Positions 55,865 to 63,900 of a stretch of DNA of 64,000 nt are shown here, piece by piece. Source of the DNA: Buttiauxella agrestis ATCC 33320 (GTDB lineage Bacteria > Pseudomonadota > Gammaproteobacteria > Enterobacterales > Enterobacteriaceae); assembly GCA_024169445.1 (NCBI GenBank), contig JALKFA010000001.1, positions 2,232,001 to 2,296,000 on the forward strand, given 5' to 3'. The notes under the pieces were generated by a model. That model had not been told where the DNA came from. It did not search any database and worked only from the letters and a program-made list of their open reading frames with translations. Both the position numbers and the translations under genes were made by a program. Position 1 is the first letter of the stretch; every line of letters starts with the position of its first letter.

Positions 55865-58020
55865 TGGATTACCAACCACTTTTAATGAGCTTTGCTGAAG
55901 CCGCGGAACTTAAAAAAAGTCTTGGCACTGATACTCTACTCGGCCAGGCGCTGGCTCGCGACATTAAACAAACGCACGGCTATATGGTGGACGTGGGTAT
56001 TGAAGTACCTGGTCATGGCGAAGGTGGCGGTTATGAGCATAACCGCCATAAACAGAACTACATCCATATAGATCTCGCAGGTCGCCTGTTCCTTATCACG
56101 GGCGAGCAAAAGTATCGTGACTACATTGTCGAAATGCTCAGTGCATATGCCAATGTTTATCCCACACTTGAAAGCAATATCAGCCGCGACAGTAACCCAC
56201 CGGGTAAAATATTCCATCAAACGCTGAACGAGAATATGTGGATGCTTTACGCATCCTGCGCCTATAGCTGCATTTACCACACCTTGTCTGAAGATCAGAA
56301 AACATTCATTGAAACAAATTTGTTCAAGCAAATGATTGAGCTGTTCGTCGTGACCTATGGTCATGATTTCGACATCGTACACAACCATGGTTTGTGGGCT
56401 GTTGCCGCTGTGGGGATTTGTGGCTACGCCATCAACGACCAGGCCGCCGTAGATAAAGCGCTTTACGGCTTGAAAAACGACAGCATGAGTGGTGGCTTCT
56501 TAGCTCAGTTGGCACAGTTATTCTCGCCTGATGGATACTATATGGAAGGGCCTTATTACCACCGCTTCTCGCTTCGTCCAATCTACCTTTTTGCTGAAGC
56601 TATTGAGCGACGCCAGCCAGAGATCAATATTTATAAATTCAATAATTCCGTGATAAAAACCACTTCTTATGCGGTGTTTAAAACTGCATTCCCTGATGGC
56701 ACCTTACCTGCGCTCAACGATTCATCGAAAAGCATTTCAATTAATGATGAAGGGGTGATCATGGCGACATCGGTCTGCTTCCATCGCTACGAGCAGACTG
56801 ACACGTTGCTGGGTATGGCAAACCACCAGCAAAACGTATGGGTTCATGCCTCCGGTAAAACCCTGTCAGATGCAGTGGATGCCGCAGAAAATATTCAACC
56901 TTTCGATTGGGGAAGTCTGTTTGTCACCGACGGTCCGAAAGGCGAAAAAGGCGGCTTGGGTATTTTACGCCACCGTGATGAAAAAAATGACGACACCATG
57001 GCACTCATTTGGTTTGGTCAACACGGTAGCGACCATCAATATCACTCGGCGCTGGATCATGGCCACTACGATGGCCTGCACCTGAGCGTATTTAATCGCG
57101 GGCATGAAGTGCTCCGCGATTACGGTTTTGGCCGCTGGGTTAATATTGAGCCAAAATTTGGTGGTCGTTATATCCCGGAAAACTCTTCGTACTGTAAACA
57201 GACTGTCGCACACAACACCGTCACCGTTGACCAAAAAACTCAAAACCATTTTGATACCGCACTTGCGGAAAAACGTTTTGGTTCCAGGGTTTTCTTCAAC
57301 GCAGATAATAAAGAATTACAGGGTATGAGTGGCCGGATACAGGACTACTACGATGGTGTAGACATGCAGCGTAGTGTGCTTCTGGCTGAACTTGAAGCGT
57401 TTGAAAAAACACTGGTTATTGATATTTTTCGCATTAAATCTGAGCAGGAGCATCAGTATGATTTCCCGGTGCATTACGCTGGGCAGCTCATCCGCACTGA
57501 CTTCAGCTATCACGCAGCAAGCACCTTGAAACCGATGGGTGCTGATAACGGATATCAGCATTTGTGGAACCTGGGATCCGGGAAAGTGCAAGGTAGTTCA
57601 CTGGTAAGCTGGCTGCACGGCAGGAGCTATTACTCACTCATCACCAGTGCTCTAAATGAGGGAGAGGTGTTCTTCACCCGCACTGGAGCCAATGATCCTA
57701 ATTTTAACCTGAAAAGCGAACCCGCTCTAATAATCCGACAGTCTGGAAAGGACCATGTTTTCGCTTCTGTTCTGGAAACCCATGGCTACTTCAACGAGTC
57801 CATCGAGGCGTCAGTGGGGGCTCGTGGCAGGATTACATCAATCCACGTGGTGGGTGATAACGATGTCGGCACGGTGATTCGCATTGAAACAACCTGCGAT
57901 AGCATCTATCACTTTGCTATTTGCAATCTGGCGGATACACAACAGCAAGGAAAACACACCGTAGAGTTCGACGGTGTTAAATACACCTGGGAAGGTGCCT
58001 TTGCCCGTATTTTAAAATAA
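55864..58020 (+). CDS. PL17 oligoalginate lyase (heparinase II/III fold), copy 2
   Basis: 718-residue paralogue of the upstream gene, diverged but collinear along its length, with the same active-site blocks: IVHNHGLWAVAAVGICG near residue 174, YYMEGPYYHRFSLRP near residue 225 and DHGHYDGLHLSVFNRGHEV in the sandwich domain. It begins in the TAATG overlap with copy 1. No signal peptide. The pair may differ in preference for mannuronate or guluronate ends or in oligomer length; this is inference. A hairpin follows. Confidence 0.87.
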   Translation: MDYQPLLMSFAEAAELKKSLGTDTLLGQALARDIKQTHGYMVDVGIEVPGHGEGGGYEHNRHKQNYIHIDLAGRLFLITGEQKYRDYIVEMLSAYANVYPTLESNISRDSNPPGKIFHQTLNENMWMLYASCAYSCIYHTLSEDQKTFIETNLFKQMIELFVVTYGHDFDIVHNHGLWAVAAVGICGYAINDQAAVDKALYGLKNDSMSGGFLAQLAQLFSPDGYYMEGPYYHRFSLRPIYLFAEAIERRQPEINIYKFNNSVIKTTSYAVFKTAFPDGTLPALNDSSKSISINDEGVIMATSVCFHRYEQTDTLLGMANHQQNVWVHASGKTLSDAVDAAENIQPFDWGSLFVTDGPKGEKGGLGILRHRDEKNDDTMALIWFGQHGSDHQYHSALDHGHYDGLHLSVFNRGHEVLRDYGFGRWVNIEPKFGGRYIPENSSYCKQTVAHNTVTVDQKTQNHFDTALAEKRFGSRVFFNADNKELQGMSGRIQDYYDGVDMQRSVLLAELEAFEKTLVIDIFRIKSEQEHQYDFPVHYAGQLIRTDFSYHAASTLKPMGADNGYQHLWNLGSGKVQGSSLVSWLHGRSYYSLITSALNEGEVFFTRTGANDPNFNLKSEPALIIRQSGKDHVFASVLETHGYFNESIEASVGARGRITSIHVVGDNDVGTVIRIETTCDSIYHFAICNLADTQQQGKHTVEFDGVKYTWEGAFARILK

Positions 58021-58102
58021 GCCAACTCCTGCGCAATAGGTAATGACGATCTAACAACAATAGATATCCTAACGCATTCAAGATAGCGGCGACGATAACC
58101 CT

Positions 58103-58130
58103 CCAATCACTGAGTCAAATCGGTGATTGG
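58103..58130 (+). terminator. Hairpin after the PL17 pair
   Basis: CCAATCAC / GTGATTGG, 8-bp arms with a 12-base loop, 80 bp after the second PL17 gene. No clear U-tract. Confidence 0.5.
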
Positions 58131-58234
58131 GGTGGCCAGGTCATGCCAACGCACCGGCAATTTGAAGGATGAAGGGGATAAACTGGAGGTCTATAAAGAT
58201 GAACCTACTCTGCCCTCGTAACTAATCAGTTGTG

Positions 58235-59125
58235 ATGCTAAAAACCGGCTTTGCGATTGCTTCAACCTTAGCAGTTTCTTCCCAGACATACGCAATCTCA
58301 CACTCAAACGCAGATAAGTTTGGCCATACCTGCGGATGCGAATAACGCCGAAAAAGCAGATCAAATAAAAGAAAAAGAGTTGGTTGCAGGTTACACCAGC
58401 CCGAACTTTTTCACCTTTAATGAACAATGTGGAATGGTATTTACCACCCCTGTCACCGGGCCAAAAACCTCGAAGAACACCACATACACCCGCTCGGAAT
58501 TGCGTGAAATGCTCCGCAATAGAGATACCGACATCTCTCTCCTGGGGGTAAATAATAACAACCGTGTCTTCTCATCCATTGCGCGCAGTGAACAAGAAAA
58601 AGCCGGTGGCATTGATGGGACGCAGGAAGCAACACTGACCGTAGATCTCGTGAACACTACCGGCATTAACTGGTAGGTTGGACGCGTAATGATTGGTCAA
58701 ATACACGCCAATAATGATGAACCTATCAGGCTTTACTACCTTAAACTCCCGAATCATGAAAAAGGTTTCATTTATTTTGCCCACGAACGCGCAAAGGGTT
58801 TGGTGATGAGCAGTAGTACGAGATGATTGGAACATTGCAGCCGAGTTACAGCGACCATGCAACCATTTATGGGGAGCTTGCCGATGGGATAAAACTGGGT
58901 GAGAAATGTAGGTATCGTATCAATATTACAGGCGACAAACTCAACTTCAGACTGATTTTGGCAGGTCACAAAGACGTTGAAAAAACGGTTGATATATCGA
59001 AAAGTGGCTATAACGAAACGGGGCAATATATGTATTATACAGTCGGCGTTTATAACCAAAACAAAACCGGCAAGCCAGATGACTATGCATAAGCCACCTT
59101 TTATTATTTAAAATCGACACATTAA
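58235..59125 (+). pseudogene. PL7 alginate lyase pseudogene
   Basis: Remains of a secreted PL7 lyase in several frames. A signal peptide (MLKTGFAIASTLAVSSQTYA) is read from 58235, then the frame shifts. The next part has IPADANNAEKADQIKEKEL and the PL7 motif RSELREML, and is broken by TAG at 58674-58676. The same frame continues with the catalytic motif GQIHANNDEPIRLYYLKLPN until another frameshift near 58800. The rest starts behind an in-frame TAG (GDEQ-stop-YEMIG) and runs through YYTVGVYNQNK to a TAA at 59090, after which four more family residues (ATFYY) are still readable. At least two frameshifts and three stops; not functional. Confidence 0.85.
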
Positions 59126-59170
59126 AGTAAGGAAGGTTGCCCTTTAAGTAACCTTCATGACACGGAAAAA

Positions 59171-59207
59171 AACCAGCCCAATATATTAATATTGAGGCTG
59201 GTTTTTT
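59171..59207. terminator. Bidirectional terminator between the two PL7 loci
   Basis: AACCAGCC-CAATAT...ATATTG-A-GGCTGGTT, long stem with a 4-base loop, flanked by an A-run on the left and a T-run on the right. It serves the intact PL7 gene and once served the pseudogene. Confidence 0.85.
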
Positions 59208-59217
59208 GTTTTACGGA

Positions 59218-60267
59218 TTACTTACTCAGTTGTAACTTTGAAAAAGACACGCGGTTATAGTCACCATTCGCTTTATCAACGACAAAATCACCGGTACCCG
59301 CACAACCTGTAGACCAGAAGCCTTCACCATCCTTCACGCTACATTGTCCGTACGCACCCGCTTTATAATAAAATGAGTCACCTGAATAGCCATGAGAGTT
59401 ATCCTTTTCATCAACTTTTCCGTTGGCATCAACATTGTTTGACAAATCTATTTTATAACTAACGGTTTTATGGTTTGGTGCCGTAAAATATAAATGCATA
59501 ACATTGCCAATAATATTAATTCTATAGCTAAATTCTTCACCTAATTTAACACCTGAACTTTGCGGATCCTTTGTATTTTCCCAGGTGTAGCCCCATACTG
59601 GATAGGCAATATCAACACGATTTGGATCTTTTTCTGCCAAATTACGTTCATAAGTCCAGAAAACGGAACCAGTTTTATGATGTGGCCACTTCTTATAAAA
59701 AATTTTAATGGGCTCATTACCATACCCAAACCCAGTTTTAGCCTCAATCATTGCTGGGTCTTTATTCGCATGCACCTGACCAACGACCACGGAGAAAGCC
59801 GGATATTTCTCAGGATGTTTGGCATGTAAGGATACATGTTCAACCTTGACCGTCCCATCAAGTTTTCCACCAATAGCACCGAATGTTTTGGCTTCAGGAT
59901 GCACTGCCAGAGAAAAGTTATTTTTCGGTGATTTGACACTGATCCCCGTATCCGTTCCGCGAACCATTTGACGAAGTTCAGAACGGGCATTTGAAGAGCC
60001 TGAAGTGGTAATCGCCTTATTCGGAACCTGGAATACTAATTGTTTATTTTCATCTAAAAAGAAATAGTCTGGGTGAGAGAAGTAGTACATCGCCACACCT
60101 TCTATCTCATCTATTTTACCATTTTTATCTTTATCTAAAGGTAAGGTTAATTTCCAGTTTGACATATCAAACTGATCGGCGGGTAAAACATCAACATGTG
60201 TTTCAGTCGACCATGCATTTGATGATAATCCCACTAACAAAGACAGACAAAATAATTTATTAAACAT
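59218..60267 (-). CDS. Secreted PL7 alginate lyase
   Basis: 349-residue endolyase with a 20-residue signal peptide (MFNKLFCLSLLVGLSSNAWS, cut near WS-TE). The jelly-roll catalytic domain has NWKLTLPLD near residue 37, RSELRQM at 95-101, QVH at 164-166 and YYKAGAYGQC at 300-309, the standard PL7 triad of motifs. QVH rather than QIH at the second motif is a family variant often linked with mannuronate preference. No carbohydrate-binding module. It breaks alginate outside the cytoplasm by beta-elimination. Base composition is poorer in GC than the left half of the window. Its ATG is taken at 60267 (an in-frame ATG four codons upstream is less likely). Confidence 0.9.
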   Translation of the reverse strand: MFNKLFCLSLLVGLSSNAWSTETHVDVLPADQFDMSNWKLTLPLDKDKNGKIDEIEGVAMYYFSHPDYFFLDENKQLVFQVPNKAITTSGSSNARSELRQMVRGTDTGISVKSPKNNFSLAVHPEAKTFGAIGGKLDGTVKVEHVSLHAKHPEKYPAFSVVVGQVHANKDPAMIEAKTGFGYGNEPIKIFYKKWPHHKTGSVFWTYERNLAEKDPNRVDIAYPVWGYTWENTKDPQSSGVKLGEEFSYRINIIGNVMHLYFTAPNHKTVSYKIDLSNNVDANGKVDEKDNSHGYSGDSFYYKAGAYGQCSVKDGEGFWSTGCAGTGDFVVDKANGDYNRVSFSKLQLSK

Positions 60268-60334
60268 ATAAAACCTCAATAGTTTTTATACTTACAGATT
60301 TAGCATGAGATAATTTAGTGACACTAACCGTTAG

Positions 60335-60508
60335 TTATTTTTCTACTGATTTAATCTCACTTGAGAAAAATTCTGATATTAGTGTTAGTGGCACCAGTGC
60401 TGAAATGCAGGGCAACATAACAGGTAATGCTGAATGATCTATATAATTAATTACGGCAGCTAAGCCGATGAGGCCTACAATTATCCAACGTAATTTTTTA
60501 ACTTTCAT
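60335..60508 (-). pseudogene. Truncated MFS (anion:cation symporter) transporter relic, 57 codons
   Basis: A 57-codon frame from ATG 60508 to TAA 60335. The first 33 residues (KVKKLRWIIVGLIGLAAVIN followed by YIDHSAL) match the conserved N-terminal helix of hexuronate/galactonate-type MFS transporters (ExuT, DgoT, GudP), where LRWWIV...TVINYIDR is typical. After that only a short hydrophobic stretch and a polar tail remain, so nearly the whole transporter is gone. It lies 67 bp ahead of the PL7 gene in the same direction. It could alternatively be expressed as a tiny membrane protein. Confidence 0.65.
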
Positions 60509-60614
60509 AAAGATTTACCTATTCACCATCGCTTAACCTACAATAGGTTGAAAAATATCTATTTTCGTTACCCACGCTGACATTATCATTACCCCTAAAA
60601 AACAACAAATCAAT

Positions 60615-60622
60615 TTGTATTA
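60615..60622 (+). promoter_or_regulatory. Alginate-island motif, copy 3 (PL7 unit)
   Basis: TTGTATTA in the context AATTTGTATTATTATA, 107 bp upstream of the MFS relic start on the opposite strand and directly beside a CRP-like palindrome. Confidence 0.55.
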
Positions 60623-60633
60623 TTATATCACCA

Positions 60634-60651
60634 TTGTGATAATGATCACTT
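60634..60651. promoter_or_regulatory. CRP-like site
   Basis: TTGTGATAATGATCACTT matches the consensus TGTGA-N6-TCACA at nine of ten half-site positions. Suggests catabolite control of the PL7 transcription unit. Confidence 0.6.
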
Positions 60652-61041
60652 AATGCGACAGCTACACCCGTAACGGCACACACTGTGCAGATACCTCCCC
60701 ATTAAAAAATTTTACATATCAATCCGTTGAAAAAACACAGCGGGAACCGCCAGGTCATCATCTGATGTATTTAACAATGTGGCTATTCTGTACAGATCAC
60801 TGAGGTGAGGGTGGTGTCTTGCTGGAGAGTTAGAGAGGGGCATGCAAAAAATACGATGTGATCCGGCGCGCTAGCTTAATCCTATGGTTGATGTCATCGC
60901 AGACTGGTCGGTACACGACTATCATGGAGCATCGAACGGCCTGCTGAATACAGGGTTTTCTCAATACGGTTCGTGTTGTACGCTTAGGTTAAACCTTAGA
61001 AAACGAGTGGAATTAAAACGAATGTTTAGACCAAACCACCT

Positions 61042-62394
61042 TTAGTCGTGCATTAGATTTCTTGCTTTTTTCGAATCGAAAGCCTTCAAAGATTGTCGTG
61101 CCAAGGACCGGAAAGGAAGCGCTTTCACTATTTCTTCCAAGGGCATAATCGCGAATGCCCAAAAAATCCCCGCATCAAAATAGAATATTATCAATGCACA
61201 CAATGGGATTGAGATAAGCCATTGTCCGATGAAGTTAATGATAAACACGCCTGTGGTTTTCCCTAAAGCCCGCAACACATGCCCATGTACCGTGTTGTAA
61301 CCTCTAACAATAGGTAGAAAAATATATAACGGGGCAATCACCGAAAGAGCCTGGTAAGTAGAATGGTCTAAGTCTGGATACAAAGCAGGCAACACCAAAC
61401 TCAGAACCCAAAAAAATGCCGCCGAAAAAAAAGAAATGATCACGGCTATATTGATACTGATATCCACATTTTTGACTAACTTTTCGACATTACCTGAACC
61501 TATGGCTTGGCTAATCGTAATCGCAGATGAATGTGCCCATGCAGTGATAAATTGAGTACCCGCTTTAATCCACGGCATAACAATGGTCATTGCTACATAA
61601 GCATTCAGCGAGAGTTGGGAGTAAAGTAACATATAAAGAGTTGCACCTACTTGTAGCATCGTAACATTTGCTGCAACTGGAAAAATTTCCCGTAAGTGAT
61701 TCAAAGTGTTTGTTTTTAATGAAGCATCAAGATTCTTAACCGACAAAACCAATGTGCGGTCACGCTGAAGACAATGCATCAAATAACCGAGCCTGATGAA
61801 TATAGCCAGCAAGCTGCCCGCAGCAGCGCCTTGCAAACCAAGACCTTCAATTTCACTGTAACCGTGGATGAAAAGATAAGAGGCCATCGCGTTGATGGGT
61901 AATTCGATGAGATAGCCCGCAAACGCAACTTTAGTTTTTCCTTGTGCATTGAACAATGCAATCAGCACCTGAGTGATGGCGTTTATCACAATGATGAATT
62001 TCGCCAATTCCAGATAGCGTTCCGCTTGTACATAAAGTGCTGTTTTATTAGTCAATAGGGCTATTAAATCGCGGTCAAAGAGTGCAAGAAGTATCCAAAA
62101 TACAATGGCGCTGGCGACATTAATCATTAGAGCGGCCCAGAAACTTTTATTCATGGGCACCATGCTTCCTGAACCAACCGCTCGACTCATTACAAGCTGA
62201 GAACCATTCGCCAATGCCATTTGTATACCAAGAATGAAAGAGACTATTGTCGTGGCAATTCCCATAGCAGCGAGGGAGACCTCCCCAAGAGGCGAAACAA
62301 AAAAGGTATCAACCATTAACATCGACTGCATCAGTAATGCGTTGATAGCTAAAGGCCATGCCAGTGAAAGATTATTTTTCATATAAGATTTCAT
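61042..62394 (-). CDS. MATE-family transporter
   Basis: 450-residue multidrug-and-toxin-extrusion (MATE/NorM) protein with 12 hydrophobic helices in two similar halves (LAWPLAINALLMQSMLMVDT at the start; IVMPWIKAGTQFITAWAHSS in the second half). Known members are proton- or sodium-driven exporters. A role in alginate use is not established; the only link is the shared motif in its promoter (62506-62513) and its place between the PL7 unit and the regulator. Start taken at the ATG 62394; GTG at 62400 and ATG at 62382 are alternatives. No lesions seen. Confidence 0.85.
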   Translation of the reverse strand: MKSYMKNNLSLAWPLAINALLMQSMLMVDTFFVSPLGEVSLAAMGIATTIVSFILGIQMALANGSQLVMSRAVGSGSMVPMNKSFWAALMINVASAIVFWILLALFDRDLIALLTNKTALYVQAERYLELAKFIIVINAITQVLIALFNAQGKTKVAFAGYLIELPINAMASYLFIHGYSEIEGLGLQGAAAGSLLAIFIRLGYLMHCLQRDRTLVLSVKNLDASLKTNTLNHLREIFPVAANVTMLQVGATLYMLLYSQLSLNAYVAMTIVMPWIKAGTQFITAWAHSSAITISQAIGSGNVEKLVKNVDISINIAVIISFFSAAFFWVLSLVLPALYPDLDHSTYQALSVIAPLYIFLPIVRGYNTVHGHVLRALGKTTGVFIINFIGQWLISIPLCALIIFYFDAGIFWAFAIMPLEEIVKALPFRSLARQSLKAFDSKKARNLMHD

Positions 62395-62505
62395 CAACAC
62401 ACTTCATCCACAGGCCAGTCGCCGAAATAGTGTTCAACACGGGCTCGCCATTTAACTTGTTAAACACTCTACGTCACCTAAGTTATCATCAGATTACACA
62501 ATAAG

Positions 62506-62513
62506 TAATACAA
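62506..62513 (-). promoter_or_regulatory. Alginate-island motif, copy 4 (MATE gene)
   Basis: TTGTATTA on the minus strand (context TTATTGTATTACTTA), 112 bp upstream of the MATE gene start. The 350-bp gap between the MATE and GntR genes has no gene; a weaker copy (TAATACAT, 62722-62729) lies 19 bp before the GntR start. Confidence 0.55.
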
Positions 62514-62747
62514 TAACACTTTATGATCTTTTTAACATCAAACTCGAGCGGAGAACATAAATTTATTAACATTTATTCAGATTCAGCTTTCCGAGTAGCG
62601 TTGACGAGTCGCTCTCACGTTCTGTCTTGAGCGGCAAAACGAAATATGCTGACCGGATCAATATTGGTTATTAATGCCATACTTGGTAGATAAGATTCGG
62701 AGTGATATGATGAAAATTAAATAATACATATTGTTTGCGAGCAATTT

Positions 62748-63470
62748 ATGCCAGGCGAATTTCATTCCATTTCCGACTCCAGGCGAAGCCTCCATATACA
62801 AGTGGCGCGCGAAATTGCGCGCAGTATTTTGTCCGGAAAAATACCTCAAGGTTCTCTACTTCCTGGGGAAATTGTACTGTGTGGGCAATTTGGCATTAGC
62901 CGTACCGCGCTACGTGAGGCAATCAAACTGCTAACGTCAAAAGGTTTGTTGGAGTCACGTCCAAAAGTTGGCACCCGAGTGATACAGCGTGCCTATTGGA
63001 ATTTTTTAGATCCACAGTTAATTGAATGGATGGACGGGCTAACTGAAATCGATCAGTTTTGCCAACAATTCCTTGGGCTACGCCGAGCGATTGAACCAGA
63101 GGCCTGCGCCCTTGCGGCCAGAAATGCCACGGCTGAACAGCGCATCCAGTTATCTGAAGCTTTTCAGGAATTGTTAGAAGTTGCCAACGCGCAAGTCTTT
63201 GATAAAAAACGATGGTTAGATGTGGATATCAAGTTTCACAGCATCGTTTTCATCTCTACAGGTAATGACTTTTTCTTACCCTTTGGGCATGTGTTAACCA
63301 CGATGTTTATTAATTTCATTGCGCACTCTTCGGAAGAGGGAAACACCTGCATTGATGAACATCGACAGATTTATGATGCCATAATGACAGGGAATGCGGA
63401 GAAAGCCCGTCAAGCCTCAGTGAATCATCTGTTGGACTCCAAACACCGTTTACCGTCAGCAACAAGCTAG
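62748..63470 (+). CDS. GntR-family (FadR/FCD) regulator, DgoR-like
   Basis: 240-residue transcription factor: GntR winged helix at about residues 15-82 (SGKIPQGSLLPGEIVLCGQF, then SRTALREAIKLLTSKGL) and an all-helical FCD effector domain with metal-binding residues (Asp/His in WLDVDIKFHSIVF and later DEHRQIYDAI). The layout and the WNFLDPQLIEWM segment resemble DgoR of the galactonate regulon, so a sugar-acid such as 2-keto-3-deoxygluconate is a likely effector (inference). It is the only regulator in the island and the natural owner of the TTGTATTA sites. No good ribosome-binding site precedes the chosen ATG. Confidence 0.87.
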   Translation: MPGEFHSISDSRRSLHIQVAREIARSILSGKIPQGSLLPGEIVLCGQFGISRTALREAIKLLTSKGLLESRPKVGTRVIQRAYWNFLDPQLIEWMDGLTEIDQFCQQFLGLRRAIEPEACALAARNATAEQRIQLSEAFQELLEVANAQVFDKKRWLDVDIKFHSIVFISTGNDFFLPFGHVLTTMFINFIAHSSEEGNTCIDEHRQIYDAIMTGNAEKARQASVNHLLDSKHRLPSATS

Positions 63471-63900
63471 CCTATCTGGGACATCAAACACGTCGAAACA
63501 CGTGCTTAGCTCCTTGCAAATGATTGAGAAATAGACCTGCGGCGAGAGACAAGTGTCTCTCGTTAATTCCCTTGCGTTCACTTAAGTCTGTCACAGGTGT
63601 GAGCAAGTGTTGCCAACACTCTGCCACTGGAAGTAGGGCGGGTATATTTCCCTGATAGAATTTGAATCTTTTCAGCCAGACATTCACGCAACCTCTCATA
63701 CTTAACCACTTTTCCTTGAAATTATAATAATATTGTATTACATATCATGTGGTGCATTCACGTTAGGTCATCGGAGCGCCAAACTGTCGAGACAGGTTTA
63801 TCACGGTCATTCACCTCATTAGACAGCAGGGTTACTTGGCGGTCGGTTATCAAATAACATGTCAAATGCCTATTAAATAATATTTATCAAGGGGTTATAA
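63471..63900. promoter_or_regulatory. Leader region of the dehydrogenase gene
   Basis: 430 bp. A 71-codon minus-strand frame (63484-63699) shows no family resemblance and is not called. The motif copy 5 and the promoter of the next gene must lie in the right half. Confidence 0.45.
63733..63740 (+). promoter_or_regulatory. Alginate-island motif, copy 5 (dehydrogenase gene)
   Basis: TTGTATTA in the context TAATAATATTGTATTACATA, 161 bp upstream of the next start. Almost the same 14-mer (TAATATTGTATTAC) occurs at copy 2. Confidence 0.6.

Larger units (their letters stand above)
60509..61041. promoter_or_regulatory. Control region of the MFS relic/PL7 unit
   Basis: 530 bp without a gene. The left part carries the motif copy and a CRP-like site listed separately. 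The right part (60700-61041) has no recognisable feature apart from the 3' end region of the MATE gene transcript. Confidence 0.5.

Noticed and set aside
63484-63699. 71-codon minus-strand frame after the GntR gene
   Set aside because: No homology recognised, no start signal, and it lies in a probable promoter region.
63755-63775. CRP-like TGTGG...TCACG before the dehydrogenase gene
   Set aside because: The half-sites are 5 rather than 6 bases apart and both deviate from consensus.
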